Below, piece after piece: positions 45,321-55,457 of a DNA stretch of 64,000 bases. Origin of the DNA: Larix kaempferi (lineage: Eukaryota; Streptophyta; Pinopsida; Pinales; Pinaceae); contig BSBM01001067.1 in assembly GCA_027924585.1 (NCBI GenBank), positions 6,532,501 through 6,596,500 on the forward strand, given 5' to 3'. Position numbers and translations under genes: made by a program. Below the pieces are notes generated by a model. It worked only from the letters and a program-made list of their open reading frames with translations, was not told the origin of the DNA and did no database searches. Numbering within the stretch: the first letter of the stretch is position 1; every line of letters begins with the position of its first letter.

Positions 45321-45972
45321 ACATTCTCAGTTGAGACCAAGCTCAATTCAGAGTATCACCTCCTTCTTTCCAATGCTTCCTTCCTCTAGGGGCACGGAGA
45401 GACAAACAGATGATGGCACAGACCTTGACCGTTCACTTAGGACACGACAGTCCACCTCTACCTCCGCCCAACACCATCGGCGAGGATAGTCTCGGCCCCA
45501 TCGTAACAGATGGAAGACTTCTTCAAGGTTGCAGCATTAAGTACCCTCCTCTAGGCAGCGATGCACGCCTCATTGCAATTCTTCTTCTAGCTCTTCCTCC
45601 AGATACAACACTATTTTGAGTTTCCTTTAGTCAACCTCGAATGGAAGGAGAGACACTTCCAGTGTTTCCAGTGCTTCCAATGGCCCATGACAGTTTCACC
45701 ATCAACATTTTCATATCACAGTTCTTAGATCCACTCTACTTTGGACCAGCTCTCTTCATATATTTCCTTGTATATATTATTCTTCGAGACCAGCTATTCT
45801 CGTATAGAACTAGGGTTTGTTTGAGTCTTGTTTTTTATCCTTTTATAGGGAGCTACTTTTACACTCCCACTTTGTATTATTCCTTGGTACTACATAGTTC
45901 CATTGACCTACTTTTGTGGTCATTTGTTGGACATTAATAAAATTAACTTATCTTATCTTATCCTATCTTACT
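45321..45972 (+). mobile_element. LINE 3' untranslated region and tail
   Basis: Ends CCATTGACCTACTTTTGTGG, TTGTTGGACATTAATAAAAT and CTTATCTTATCTTATCC, repeated as a truncated copy at 3140-3258. The simple TTATC-type run at the end marks the LINE's 3' terminus. Confidence 0.65.
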
Positions 45973-46497
45973 CATATATTATAACTTGTATATAATATTA
46001 TAAAATTATATTATATTAACACCATATAAAATAACCATATATTATATTTTGTTGCAAGAAGGTTGTGACTGTTGGCACGAGAAACTTCCAGTTTTAATAC
46101 CTTAATACTTCCTTTGGCCACAATAAGAATACCCTCTTAATACTTCATTGGGCGCAATAAGATAGTATATATTTTTCCTTAATTCTGTTGCACAAGATCA
46201 CGGCTTAAGCCACCTGAACTTATTATTGTCCCTGTAGCAACCACTCGATCAAGTACGTCGAAAACGATAACAATATGCTCAGACAGTGAGATCATTCGAA
46301 GATAAGCATGCTACCCTGACTTGAGTGGTTATGTAAAGTACAAATTATCTTGGTTTCTGCAATAGCGGCTAGGTAATTTGCAAGGCAGTACAAAAAAAGG
46401 CAGCATCTCTTCCTAAAAGCACTCTAGGATAGTTGTACAGTAGCATAGTAGTTTCAAACCTTTCAAATTTATTTTCCTTTCTATGAATTTTATTTTT
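45973..46497. other. intron sequence, nothing recognised
   Basis: AT-rich start followed by ordinary sequence with no frame longer than about 60 codons and no terminal repeat. Confidence 0.35.
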
Positions 46498-46771
46498 CTA
46501 TTGACAAAAAAAATGGTGTTGATGGAGACCTTCATTTGTTAGATGTAAATGGGTACGATTTTTGTTGTAGATGTTTGTTGTTTTTTTGGGGGGGCGAGGG
46601 TCATTTTTTTGGGGGGGGGGAGGATGGGCATTCTCTCTTGCTGGAGTAATGAAAATTTGGTTTTGTGTGTGTTTTTGGGGGGAGGGGATGATTTGATGAG
46701 TATATTGGCTACCAGCCATAGAGGTGAACAGTTACCGACAGATAAAGTTGGGAACATGCTTTGATACCACT
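46498..46771 (-). mobile_element. gypsy-type internal leader (minus strand) with G-run cluster
   Basis: Reads from the PBS of the LTR at 46772-46980. The minus strand has TGGTATCAAAGC (46769-46758), the Met-type PBS, two bases after the LTR's terminal CA. It continues as a C-rich leader. On the plus strand this is a series of G runs (46588-46594, 46611-46620, 46677-46686). No gag is seen before 46498. Confidence 0.6.
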
Positions 46772-46980
46772 TGTAATGAACCGGACAATTCATTAATTGA
46801 GCATCCATCCATTGAGTGGAGTGACAAAAACCCATATGACAACAAATATTTTTAATAAATGTGAATGATACAATGATGATATGTAGTCGAGAAGACTGTC
46901 TTATTTATACAAGTAAAGACACAACTTGTATTAATCAATATCACTATGATAATTAATTAAGTTTAATTAGGTTCATTACA
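46772..46980 (-). mobile_element. 209-bp LTR with PBS (5' LTR, minus strand)
   Basis: Begins (minus strand) TGTAATGAACC at 46980 and ends GGTTCATTACA at 46772, an 11-bp terminal inverted repeat. It is followed two bases later by a Met-type PBS, so it is a 5' LTR. Related sequences lie at 5940-6366 and 59150-59401 on the same strand. No matching 3' LTR lies to its left. Confidence 0.75.
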
Positions 46981-47235
46981 TATTTATCGAATAATCCCCC
47001 ATTTCCTTCTTCAAGTGTACCTTTTATATAGTTTCTTCGTAGATGATGTAATACCCTGCTCAACCTCCTTATTTTGAACATGGGTCATCTGGATATATGA
47101 TGCATAAATATAAGAAGAAAAGTGATCATGTAAATATTATAAACATGTGTAATTTGTTTTGTGTCAAATTCAAAGGTACCACCATTTTGTAAATAATGTA
47201 AATATGCAGAAAATTATAAGTGGCTATGTAGAAAT

Positions 47236-47891
47236 TGTTGATTTTTGTACCAAGAAAGTGTTCCCCTAGTGATTTTGAGCCTAAGTAACTAAAAGGGAAA
47301 AAGTGACAAGACACTTGCATTAATTTCATGTGATATGAAATTAATTTCACTTTAGAGACTTAAAGTGACTTTTTGAATTATTTAATGGGAGTTGAGAGAG
47401 AAATTAATTATGGAGAGAAAATGTGCATTTATTCTCATCCATTGATCTCACATCACAAGATCCAATGTGGACCCTTGGATCCTGTGTCCTTTCAACTACC
47501 CTCATGAGACAAACAAAAAGGCAAGCTAAACCAAAAGAGGCATTCATTTTTTTCAAGAGATTTGGAGAACTTGACTTGAGAAGAGAGAATTTTTGGAGAG
47601 AGAGAAGATTGGCATGATTCCCAAGGAACTCAATCAGCACTCAGCAGCACGAATTCCTAGGCAATTCGAGAAGCAAAGAGAGGGCATGATTTTTTGTGGA
47701 GATAGCACGAAAATCAAGGCACATATAGCAGCATTAAAGAGGCACAAAAATTTAGAAGCTTGCATGCATTTCGAGGAAGGATTTGTTGCACGATTTTCGA
47801 GGTGAGAGCATCAGCATTTATGAGCAGGCCATACTGAAATTTCTGGGCAGGCCGTACAGTGAGGCTCATTGTACATTTGCACACATTTCAA
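47236..47891 (+). mobile_element. outer copia element, first part of 5' LTR
   Basis: Begins TGTTGATTTTTGTACC, matching the LTR start at 54082 (656 bp against 632 bp aligned). It breaks off at 47891, where a second copia element starts. The expected remainder of this LTR (GGCTAAGTGGG...) never resumes downstream, so part of the outer element was deleted. GAAAT at 47231-47235 is the upstream flank. Confidence 0.88.
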
Positions 47892-49144
47892 TGTTAGATA
47901 CTATGGTATCTCGGGACGTCCTCCATGGTTCAGATGCCTTACATGGAGGTACAGCAGCAGTATAGGCATCAGGATGGAATAAAAGGTGAGATACAATCTA
48001 CTCAGTGGCATGAGCTCAGTGGTAGTTGAATGCGGACCTTCCGGGGTGTTTTGACCTTTGCATGCATGAGTTTTGCATGACCTGTCAGCAATCATAGGAT
48101 GCATGCAAAAGTGACTTTTTGCATGCACCGAGATTAGGTTTTTGGTAAACCTAATTCATCAATGAGATTATTTATAGAGGCACGGGGTCCCCAGATGAGG
48201 TTACTCAATGGGCATGTCAGAGATTGATTGATCCAAAGTGAGGAGGGTGCAGCAGTGCATGCAGGGCGACTTTCTGAGAGAGGAAGGAGTTGATGCAGGA
48301 GTGAGAGTGATCAAATCTGATCTGGATCAGTGATCACTAGCTCCGGAGACACTAGGCGCCCAGTTCTGTGGACTGAGATAGTCCATCAGTGTGGATTCAG
48401 CTGAGATTTGAGGAGGACGTGTTCCAGAGGAAAAGGGCGCATTTCCTGAGGAGAGAGGAGCTCATTCAGAGCCTGATCGACCATTTCAGAGCCTGAGACT
48501 TCCAGGATAGCCTTGCCTCAGCATTCGAGGAAGGTTAGGGACGATCAGAGCTCAGATCTGTTGATATCTAGTCTGGTACGAGCATCAAACATCCATAGGG
48601 GAGGGCGCACTTCTGCATGCAGTGGAAGTCATATTCTTCAAAGCAGCAGTTTGGTTGTCTTCAGTTGCAGAGCAGTCAGAGCAGAGGGTAGAAAGTGGCA
48701 GTGCAGTCTTGGCCACCTGCAGAGTGTCTGAGATCCAGTTTGATAGTTAGGGCACATTCTCCCAGTGCATGCATCAGCTGATGCATGCAGATCTAGGGTT
48801 GGCACATTCTCCCAGTGCATGCATCAGCTGATGCATGCAGATCTAGGGTTTGACCCGTTCAGGGATTGAGTTACTTCTGAGGTAACTTTGTTGTACTTGT
48901 CTATTTGATATTTATGCTCTGGGCTCGAGAGAGAAGATAGCCCCACAGATTGTTGGTTTTCCCTGGTTGGGGTTTCCAGGCTATATGCAGTGTTTGTGTG
49001 ATTGCATCTGTTTAAATGTTGTAAAGAGATCTAGTTGTTGAGTTTATATCTTTATGAGTATGTACTGATATCGAGACTCAAACCGCTTGAGATCTCAGGG
49101 CTATCCAGAGGGAGTAGTGATCTCTAGATTAATTAAAATTTTCA
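47892..49144 (+). repeat. 5' LTR of the pol-less copia
   Basis: 1,253 bp from TGTTAGATACTATGG to ATTTTCA. It contains many CATGCA motifs, and a 50-bp tandem duplication at 48751-48850 whose two units each hold a perfect 24-bp palindrome centred on CAGCTG. The 3' LTR has only one copy of that unit. GAGATTATTTATAGAGG near 48160 is a TATA-like box. Confidence 0.9.
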
Positions 49145-49156
49145 TGGTATCAGAGC
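49145..49156 (+). promoter_or_regulatory. primer-binding site, initiator Met tRNA type
   Basis: TGGTATCAGAGC directly after the LTR terminal CA. Confidence 0.95.
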
Positions 49157-49548
49157 AATGGTAAGGGTCAGGAAGGGCAATCACACAGAGATCAGTGAAG
49201 ATAGAGACCAGATCTACCCGATCTGAAGAGCGAAGCTCAGATCTGAGGTTGTAGAGGTCAAATCTATTAGATCTGTGGTATTGGAGACTAGATCTGAGAT
49301 AGATCTTTCAGATCTGGCATGAGCAGAGTCCAAATTTGAAGAGCAGAGTTCAGATCTGTGAGTGCAGACATCAGATCTGTTAGGATAGATACCAGATCTA
49401 TCAGATCTGTGAGAACAGAGATCAGATTTGGGAGAGCGAACCCTAGATCTAAGAAAGAGAGGGTTAGCTTGTTCACCAAGGCATAGATTTACAGGTTGGT
49501 TCTGATTCATAGATTTTGAATCAGCAGTGTTATCAGTTTTGCAAAGTT
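49157..49548 (+). other. leader with CAGATCTG repeats
   Basis: Non-coding leader with at least ten copies of AGATCTG or AGATCTAxx at 10-35 bp spacing (49205-49460). On the minus strand these give open Ser/Asp/Leu-rich frames, which are an artefact of the repeat. Confidence 0.7.
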
Positions 49549-50090
49549 ATGGCCACTAGCTTAAGAGTAGAGTACAGGTTGTTGGGAAAGCCTGTATGTG
49601 GGTCCAGGGAGACCTTGGATACAGTTTTAGTATTAGTGACAGAGGGAGAGCATGATGCTTCTCTCAAGATGACATTGATAGAGGAGGAGCGCAGATTTGC
49701 ATATCAGAGTGCAGCAGATGCATCCAGAAAGTCTTCCAGTTCAGAGGGCCAGAAAGTCTTCCCATTCAGAGGGAGTAGCTACAGCAACATATGATGTGTT
49801 TGATCCCGGTGGATGCTTCTCCAGCCATACCTTCCTCGCTAAGAGGGGGTGTTACTATAGAGATGTGCATGAGATATGCATGATGCATGTGCATGAGATA
49901 TGCATGTTGCATATGCATGAGATATGCATGCACATGAAGACTGAGAGATGGTTGATTGTGGATGAGCAGTTAGCAGTAGCAGAGGAGGTGGAGGAGTTTA
50001 CCTCTCAGTTTGAGAGAGAGTTCTCATTAGCCTCATATCAATCAAGGCATGACAATAGTCAACCAAAGGATTAGGTTGATCAGAGATGGA
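49549..50090 (+). pseudogene. copia gag of the pol-less element
   Basis: ATG at 49549 starts MATSLRVEYRLLGKPVCGS, followed by TLIEEERRFAYQSAADASRK. A frameshift near 49735 leads to a second frame that includes three copies of an 8-residue unit (MHVHEICM-like, from a 24-bp repeat with CATGAGATATGCATG, 49865-49935) at the place where a zinc knuckle would be expected. It ends EEVEEFTSQFEREFSLAS. No CCHC knuckle is seen. Confidence 0.6.
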
Positions 50091-50456
50091 GGGTTGACTG
50101 CATGCACAACAGTCACATGACAGGGATGCGAGATGCATTCCTCATCCTAGAGCACACACCAAGGCAGATGGTTAGGGATGTGCAGGGGACAAATTACTTG
50201 GTCACCGAAGTGGGTAGAGTGAGGTTTCTACTTGACCTTAGAGAGCTCCTGGACGTATCAGGAGTTCTGTTCGTTCCAGGACTGGGAGGGAGCATTCTCT
50301 CAGTGGCATCTTTGGGAGTTGTTGGTTACTCAGTTGTGTTCCAGCGGGATCTAATTTTCACCTATCCTAGAGGAGTAGACCCAGTCTTGATGGGTTGCAG
50401 GATCGATGGTGAATACTTGATTCGGGGACAGCGCACTTCTGGCACATCAGGTTAGT
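50091..50456 (+). pseudogene. copia protease and GAG-pre-integrase region, degenerate active site
   Basis: Reads WRVDCMHNSHMTGMRDAF where copia proteases have W-x-V-D-S-G-A-S-x-H-M-T-G. The Asp is kept but Ser-Gly is lost. LRELLDVSGVLFVPGLGGSI and LSVASLGVVGYSVVFQRD follow, the usual VLYVPGLxxNLLSVSxL region leading into integrase. The frame ends at a TAG (50454), and no integrase follows. Confidence 0.7.
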
Positions 50457-51035
50457 TTGAGTGCATCCTCTTCCTCTAAGTCAGATGAGGATAGTGAGCG
50501 AGATGCTCACAACAGAGATGATGCCAGGAGGAGTGAGTTCGGTCAACAGATGGGTGATCGAGATGCTCACTATGATGATGAGAGTCAGAGGAGTGATTCT
50601 GGAGTTCAGATGGATGAGCGAGATGCTCATGATAGTGATGAGCCCCAGAAGATTGAGCCCTTGGACTCATATTAGATGGATGAGCATGCAGCTCATACAG
50701 GCACTAGCAGGAGATTGAGCTGGTATGAGATGGTGGAGATGGACATAGCTCAAGACAGAGTTGAGTTAGGTCAGAGACATAGAGAGATCACCTACAGGGT
50801 AGTGGATCCACTTGACAGCAGTCTTCGGGACTGGTTACAGAAGCAGAGATTGAGAGCAAATCTAAATCAGAGTTCAGTGACAGAGTCAGTGGCAGATCAA
50901 GGAGCTTCCTTGATGGAGCTAGATGAGGGCACTTCAGGTCAGAGGGAAGCAGTGACAGACAGGACAGTTGGTTCAGTGTCAGCAGCAGAAGACTTGTTGG
51001 ATCCATGCATCAATGGTAGGACATCCCTCGTTAAG
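50457..51035 (+). pseudogene. acidic repeat region replacing pol in the nested copia
   Basis: An open frame from 50457 (stop at 50673, continuing to 51047) encodes about 200 residues rich in Asp, Glu, Ser and Arg. Three diverged units of about 20 residues each contain the core RDAH (SERDAHNRDDARRS, GDRDAHYDDESQRS, DERDAHDSDEPQK). It ends in a Gln/Leu/Asp-rich segment beside the polypurine tract. No enzyme motif is present. It may be the element-specific linker of an autonomous relative, or captured sequence. Confidence 0.55.
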
Positions 51036-51041
51036 AGGGAG

Positions 51042-51976
51042 AGTTAGATTCTATGGTATCTCGGGACGTCCTCCATGGCTTAGATGCCTTACATGGAGGT
51101 ACAGCAGCAGTATAGGCATCAGGATGGAGTAGAGGGTGAGATACACTCTACTCAGTGGCATGAGCCCAATGGTGGTTGCATGCGGACCTTCCGGGGTGTT
51201 TTGACCTTTGCATGCATGAGTTTTGCATGCCCTGTCAGCGATCATAGGATGCATGCAAAAGTGACTTTTTGCATGCACCGAGATTAGGTTTTTGGTAAAC
51301 CTAATTCATCGGTGAGATTATTTATAGAGGCAGGGGGTCCCCGGATGAGGTTACTCAGTGGGCATTTCATAGATTGATTGATCCAGAGTGAGGAAGGTGC
51401 AACAGTGCATGCAGGGTGACTTTCTGAGAGAGGAAGGAGTTGCTGCAGGAGTGAGTGATCAGATCTGAGCTGGATCAGTGATCACTAGCTACGGAGACAC
51501 TAGGCGCCCAGTTCTGTGGATTGAGATAGTCCATCAGTGTGGATTCAGCTGAGATTTGAGGAGGACGTGTTCCAGAGGAGGAGGGCGCATTTCCTGAGGA
51601 GAGAGGAGCTCATTCAGAGCCTGATCGACCGTTTCAGAGTCTAAGACTTCCAGGATAGCCTTGCCTCAGCATTCGAGGAAGGTTAAAGACGATCAGAGCT
51701 CAAATCTGTTGAGATCTGGTCCGGTACGAGCATCAGACATCCAGAGGGGAGGGCGCACTTATGCATGCCGTGGAAGTCGCATTCTTCAAAGCAGTAGTTT
51801 GGTTGTCTTCAGTTGCAAAGCAGTCAAGCAGAGGGTAGAGAGTGGCAATGGAGTCTTTGCCACCTGCAGAGTGTCTCAAATCCAATTTGACAGTTAGGGC
51901 ACATTCTCCCAATGCATGCATCAACTGATGCATGCAAATCTAGGGTTTGACCCGTTCAGGGATTGAGTTGCTTCAG
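51042..51976 (+). repeat. 3' LTR of the pol-less copia, 3'-truncated
   Basis: Starts AGTTAGATTCTATGG (terminal TG mutated to AG) after the polypurine tract AAGAGGGAG. It aligns with 47892-48875 of the 5' LTR but stops about 270 bp early, where CGG/AAAATCG-rich sequence begins. Confidence 0.9.
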
Positions 51977-53202
51977 AAGTTGTAGTCGGCATCGGCAAAA
52001 AGTCGACAAGGGTCCCGAATACAACTTCTCGGCAACATCGGCGAAAAAATCGGGAAAAATCGGGAAAAGTTGGCAAACATTAAAAAATACAAATACATTC
52101 ATTTTTTTCAAAATTTTAAACATATAACGCAACAATAACATCAGATAAACACATTGGAACATAAATATGGAGAAAGCGCTAGTATATAGATGTAGTGGAT
52201 GCAAATAACTCGGAGCAGTTTGATTTCAATGACTCGGACTGCTAAAAAATACATAAAATTTTGCAATTTTAATGAAAAATATATATATTAAAGATTCCAA
52301 TCTATGATTCCAAACCATTAGAGACAAAATATTATCAAAATGGCACCAAGTGCAATACATATCCAAATCAAAATTGATAAAAGTTAAAACATAATCGTCA
52401 AAATCATTGTCTATGTTGAGATCGTATTCATCAATATAGAACCATGTTCCCGCACCTCTAGGCTCTAGACCTTGCCTCTATCTCCAATATCGAAGTTGAT
52501 CCTCCAAGGACATCAATTAACACCCTACAATTTTGATGAAACTTCTTAATCCAAGCGTTAAAATAAGGTAGAAAGAGCTTCCCATGCTTAATAAGTGATT
52601 TTGCTTGACTGAAGGGTACATTTTTTATTAAGGTCATGACAGAGGAATTCAATCAACTTCAACAATCAGGCATTGACACCAACAACATCAAGGTACATAG
52701 AGATTTTGATTTGCTTCATTAAATTCCAATCCCTTACCCACATACATGATAGAATCCACTGGAAACATTGGAATCCTGATCTGTTGAATTCTGAATGGGA
52801 TCTAAAATTCTACTTTTTGCATATGAAGTCCAATGAGGTTGGAACCACTCTCAAACATCCTGAAACAATTAATGGTAATGTTAAAAATTTAAGTAAAAGG
52901 ATGGAAAATGAAAGATAGAGAGAATGTCACTTTTTAAGAATTTAACATTACCATTTAGTATTGTTGACATCAATGTCACTTGTACAAAACTCATCAAATT
53001 TATAAAACAAAAACCCGACTCTTTTAAATCTGTGAAAAATCCTCAACGATTTTTTCCAAAAAGTCGCGATTTTTTAGAAAAAGTCGCGACTTGCCGAGTT
53101 TTTTAAAAAGCGCGATTTTTACTGGCCGATTTTTCCGCAGAGGGAAAGATGCGCGACTTTTTGAAAAAGTCGCAATTTTTAGCCGACTTTTTCAACTCTG
53201 GA
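51977..53202 (+). mobile_element. non-autonomous transposon-like unit with CGG/AAAATCG termini
   Basis: The left end reads AGTTGTAGTCGGCATCGGC with ATCGGCGAAAAAATCGGG after it. The right end is rich in AAAAAGTCGCGACTTG and finishes GCCGACTTTTTCAACTCT, so the ends are imperfect inverted repeats (AGTTG..AGTCGGC). The left 130 bp match, inverted, the right end of 22424-23435. The AT-rich middle has only short frames and no recognised transposase. The flanks do not repeat each other, since one is an LTR of the nested copia and the other is RT of the outer copia. Superfamily unknown; boundaries good to within a few bases on the right only. Confidence 0.5.
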
Positions 53203-54065
53203 TGAAGGATATTGGGCTAATGCATTATTTTATGGGGTTGGAGGTTTGGCAAGAGCCTAGACATATTTTCTTGGGACAGGGAAAGTATGCAGTGGACATC
53301 TTGAGGAGATTTTAGATGGAGGGTTGCAGACCGATGGCCACACCTATGATCACCAATTGGAAGAAGCTTAATGCTTCTGAGAGTGAGTTGTTGGATCCTA
53401 CTTTGTATCGTCGACTCATTGGCTCTTTGATTTAACTAGTCAACACCAGGCTAGACCTGTGTTTTGCAGTGAACACTCTCAGTCAGTACATGGTTGAGCT
53501 GAGGAGAGTGCACTGGCTAGCTGCAAAACACGTACTCAAGTACTTGTGTGGTACGGTGGATTATGGTTTGGACTATAGGAGAGCCGATGGAGTTAGTTTG
53601 GTTGCCTATACGGACTCAGATTGGGCAAGTTGTGTGACAAACTGGAAGAGCACTTCTGGGTGTTATTTCACTTTGGGCTCGACAGAAGTGGCGTGGTTTA
53701 GTCTGAAGCAAAATTCAATTGCACTGAGTTCTGCAGAGGCGGAGTACATGGCATCCAGTAGGGCTAGTTGTGAGGCCTTGTGGCTTCGCAAGTTATTGGC
53801 GGGATTGTTTGGTCAGGAGCTGAGACCTATGGTGACTTACTGTGACAATCAGAGTTGCATCAAACTCTGAGAATCCAGTTTTTCATGACAAGTCAAAGCA
53901 CATTGAAATCAGATACCATTTCATCCGAGACTATGTCCAACAAAGAGCTGTAGAGTTGCAGTACATTTCCACTGATGAGCAAGTTGCAGATTTTCTGACG
54001 AAATCTTTGGGGAAGGGCAAGTTTGTCTTCTTCAGAGACAAGTTAGGAGTTGTGAGGAACACCTT
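53203..54065 (+). pseudogene. outer copia RT end and RNase H
   Basis: Starts in the RT at MKDIGLMHYFMGLEVWQEP and continues with FLGQGKYAVDILRRF, CRPMATPM, LYRRLIGSLI, LCFAVNTLSQYM and AAKHVLKYLCGTVDYGL. RNase H follows: [64 protein letters not shown] and STDEQVADFLTKSL. Stops at 53313 and 53435 and a frameshift near 53868 are the only breaks, so this copy is better preserved than the copia at 8621. The active-site YVDD and everything upstream are gone. Confidence 0.92.
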
Positions 54066-54081
54066 CGTCGATAAGAGGGAG
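54066..54081 (+). promoter_or_regulatory. polypurine tract of the outer copia
   Basis: CGTCGATAAGAGGGAG directly before the 3' LTR start TGTTGATTTTTG. Confidence 0.8.
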
Positions 54082-55170
54082 TGTTGATTTTTGTACCAAG
54101 GAAGTGTTCCCCTAGTGATTTTGTGCCTAAGTCGCTAAAAGGGGAAAAGTGACATGACCCCTGCATTAATTTCATGTGATATGAAATTAATTTCACTTTA
54201 GAGACTTAAAGTGACTCTTTGAATTATTTAATGGGAGTTGAGAGAGAAATTAATTATGGAGAGAAAATGTGCATTTATTTTCATCCATTGATCCCACATC
54301 ACAAGATCCAATGTGGGCCCTTGGATCTTGTGTCTTTTCAATTACCGTCATGAGACAAACAAAAAGGCAAGGTAAACCAAAAGAGGCATTCATTTTTTTC
54401 AAGAGATTTGGAGAACTCAACTTGAGAAGAGGAGAGGAGTTTTCCAAGGAACTCAATCAGCACTCAGCAGCATGAATTCCTAGGCAATCCGAGCAATAGA
54501 GAGAGGGCACAATTTTCTGCGGAGCTGGCATGAAAATTGAGGCACGTACAGCAGCATTAAAGAGGCACAAAAATCGAGAAGCTTGCACGCATTTCAATGA
54601 AGGATTTGCTGCACAATATTCGAGGTGAGAGAATCAGCATTTATGAGCAGGTCGTACCGAAATTTCTGGGCAGTCTATACAGTGAGCAGACTGTACACTT
54701 GCACGCATTTCAAGGCTAAGTGGGTGCTGAAATTGAGGGCAGAAGTTATCAGTTCTGAGGCACGAATTTTCTGACTGTCTCTTGCACAGTTTTCGAGGCA
54801 AACTATAACCTGTCAGTTGCACGAAATTCAAGGGGAGGCCGTACTGTACTTTCCAGGCAGTTTGGCTTGAATTTCTGAGTTGTACTGTTGGAGCGATTAT
54901 GAGATAAGTTTGTCATTTTAATGCTGAGTTATACTTCTGTACATTTCCTTCAAGAAGAAAAATAAAAAATACTCTCTCACAGGTTTTCCCCCACAGGGGT
55001 TTTTCCTGGGGCATTGGCCGAAAAATTCTCGTGTCTGAAATTTTTTTATGTGTGCGTAATTCTTTTCTGCTCAGATGGTTTTGTAAAAGTTTCTTATGTG
55101 TTTCAAGTCTGAATATGTTTATGAGAAAAATTCATTTGCAGCAGTCATGAAATGAATGGGTTGACCATTA
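54082..55170 (+). repeat. outer copia 3' LTR
   Basis: Starts TGTTGATTTTTGTACC and carries the GCACxxATTTCxAGG and GTACxGxA words of its family, then GTTTTCCCCCACAGGGGTTTTTCC near 54990. The 3' end is uncertain, since the 5' LTR partner is cut; similarity to the LTR ending at 44108 suggests an end between about 55150 and 55180. Confidence 0.8.
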
Positions 55171-55457
55171 AACATTGATGTTCAGTGAAACCACTGATCC
55201 TTCAAGCAAGTTATAGAGGGAAACGCTGAGCCAGAACCTAAGCTAGTGCCAAGTTTCAGAGAGAACCGCTGAGCCAGTACCAGAGTGAGTGCCAAGTTCT
55301 AAAGTTTTTGGTCATCCAAAACCCACCCATTTAGTAGAAGACATCAGCTTCTACTAGATTTGATTCAAAGAGCACCTTCAGCCATTTGCACTATCCTTCT
55401 CCAGTTTTTAGCTCTCTGCTTGGACTCATATACACCCCTTCGGATTAAGGAGGGCAA
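55171..55457 (+). mobile_element. 3' internal end of a small copia element
   Basis: Contains a short duplicated leader-like unit (CGCTGAGCCAG...GTGCCAAGTT twice, 55228-55297) and ends GGATTAAGGAGGGCAA, a polypurine tract before the LTR at 55458. No coding block survives. Confidence 0.55.

Larger units (their letters stand above)
47892..51976 (+). mobile_element. pol-less copia element nested in the outer 5' LTR
   Basis: 5' LTR 47892-49144, PBS 49145-49156, gag and protease-like coding 49549-50456, an acidic charged region to about 51035, polypurine tract 51031-51041, and a 3' LTR from 51042 that is truncated at about 51976. Integrase, RT and RNase H are absent although the polypurine tract and 3' LTR follow normally. 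So the loss of pol is a structural feature of the element, not a truncation at its end. TTCAA precedes it; the expected second TTCAA was lost with the deletion. Confidence 0.85.

Noticed and set aside
46772-46980. MITE, because of the 11-bp terminal inverted repeat
   Set aside because: A Met-type PBS lies two bases from one end, and related sequences adjoin gypsy-type frames, so an LTR explains it better.
49214-49510. Ser/Asp/Leu-rich minus-strand frame
   Set aside because: Produced by the CAGATCTG-type repeats in the copia leader on the other strand.
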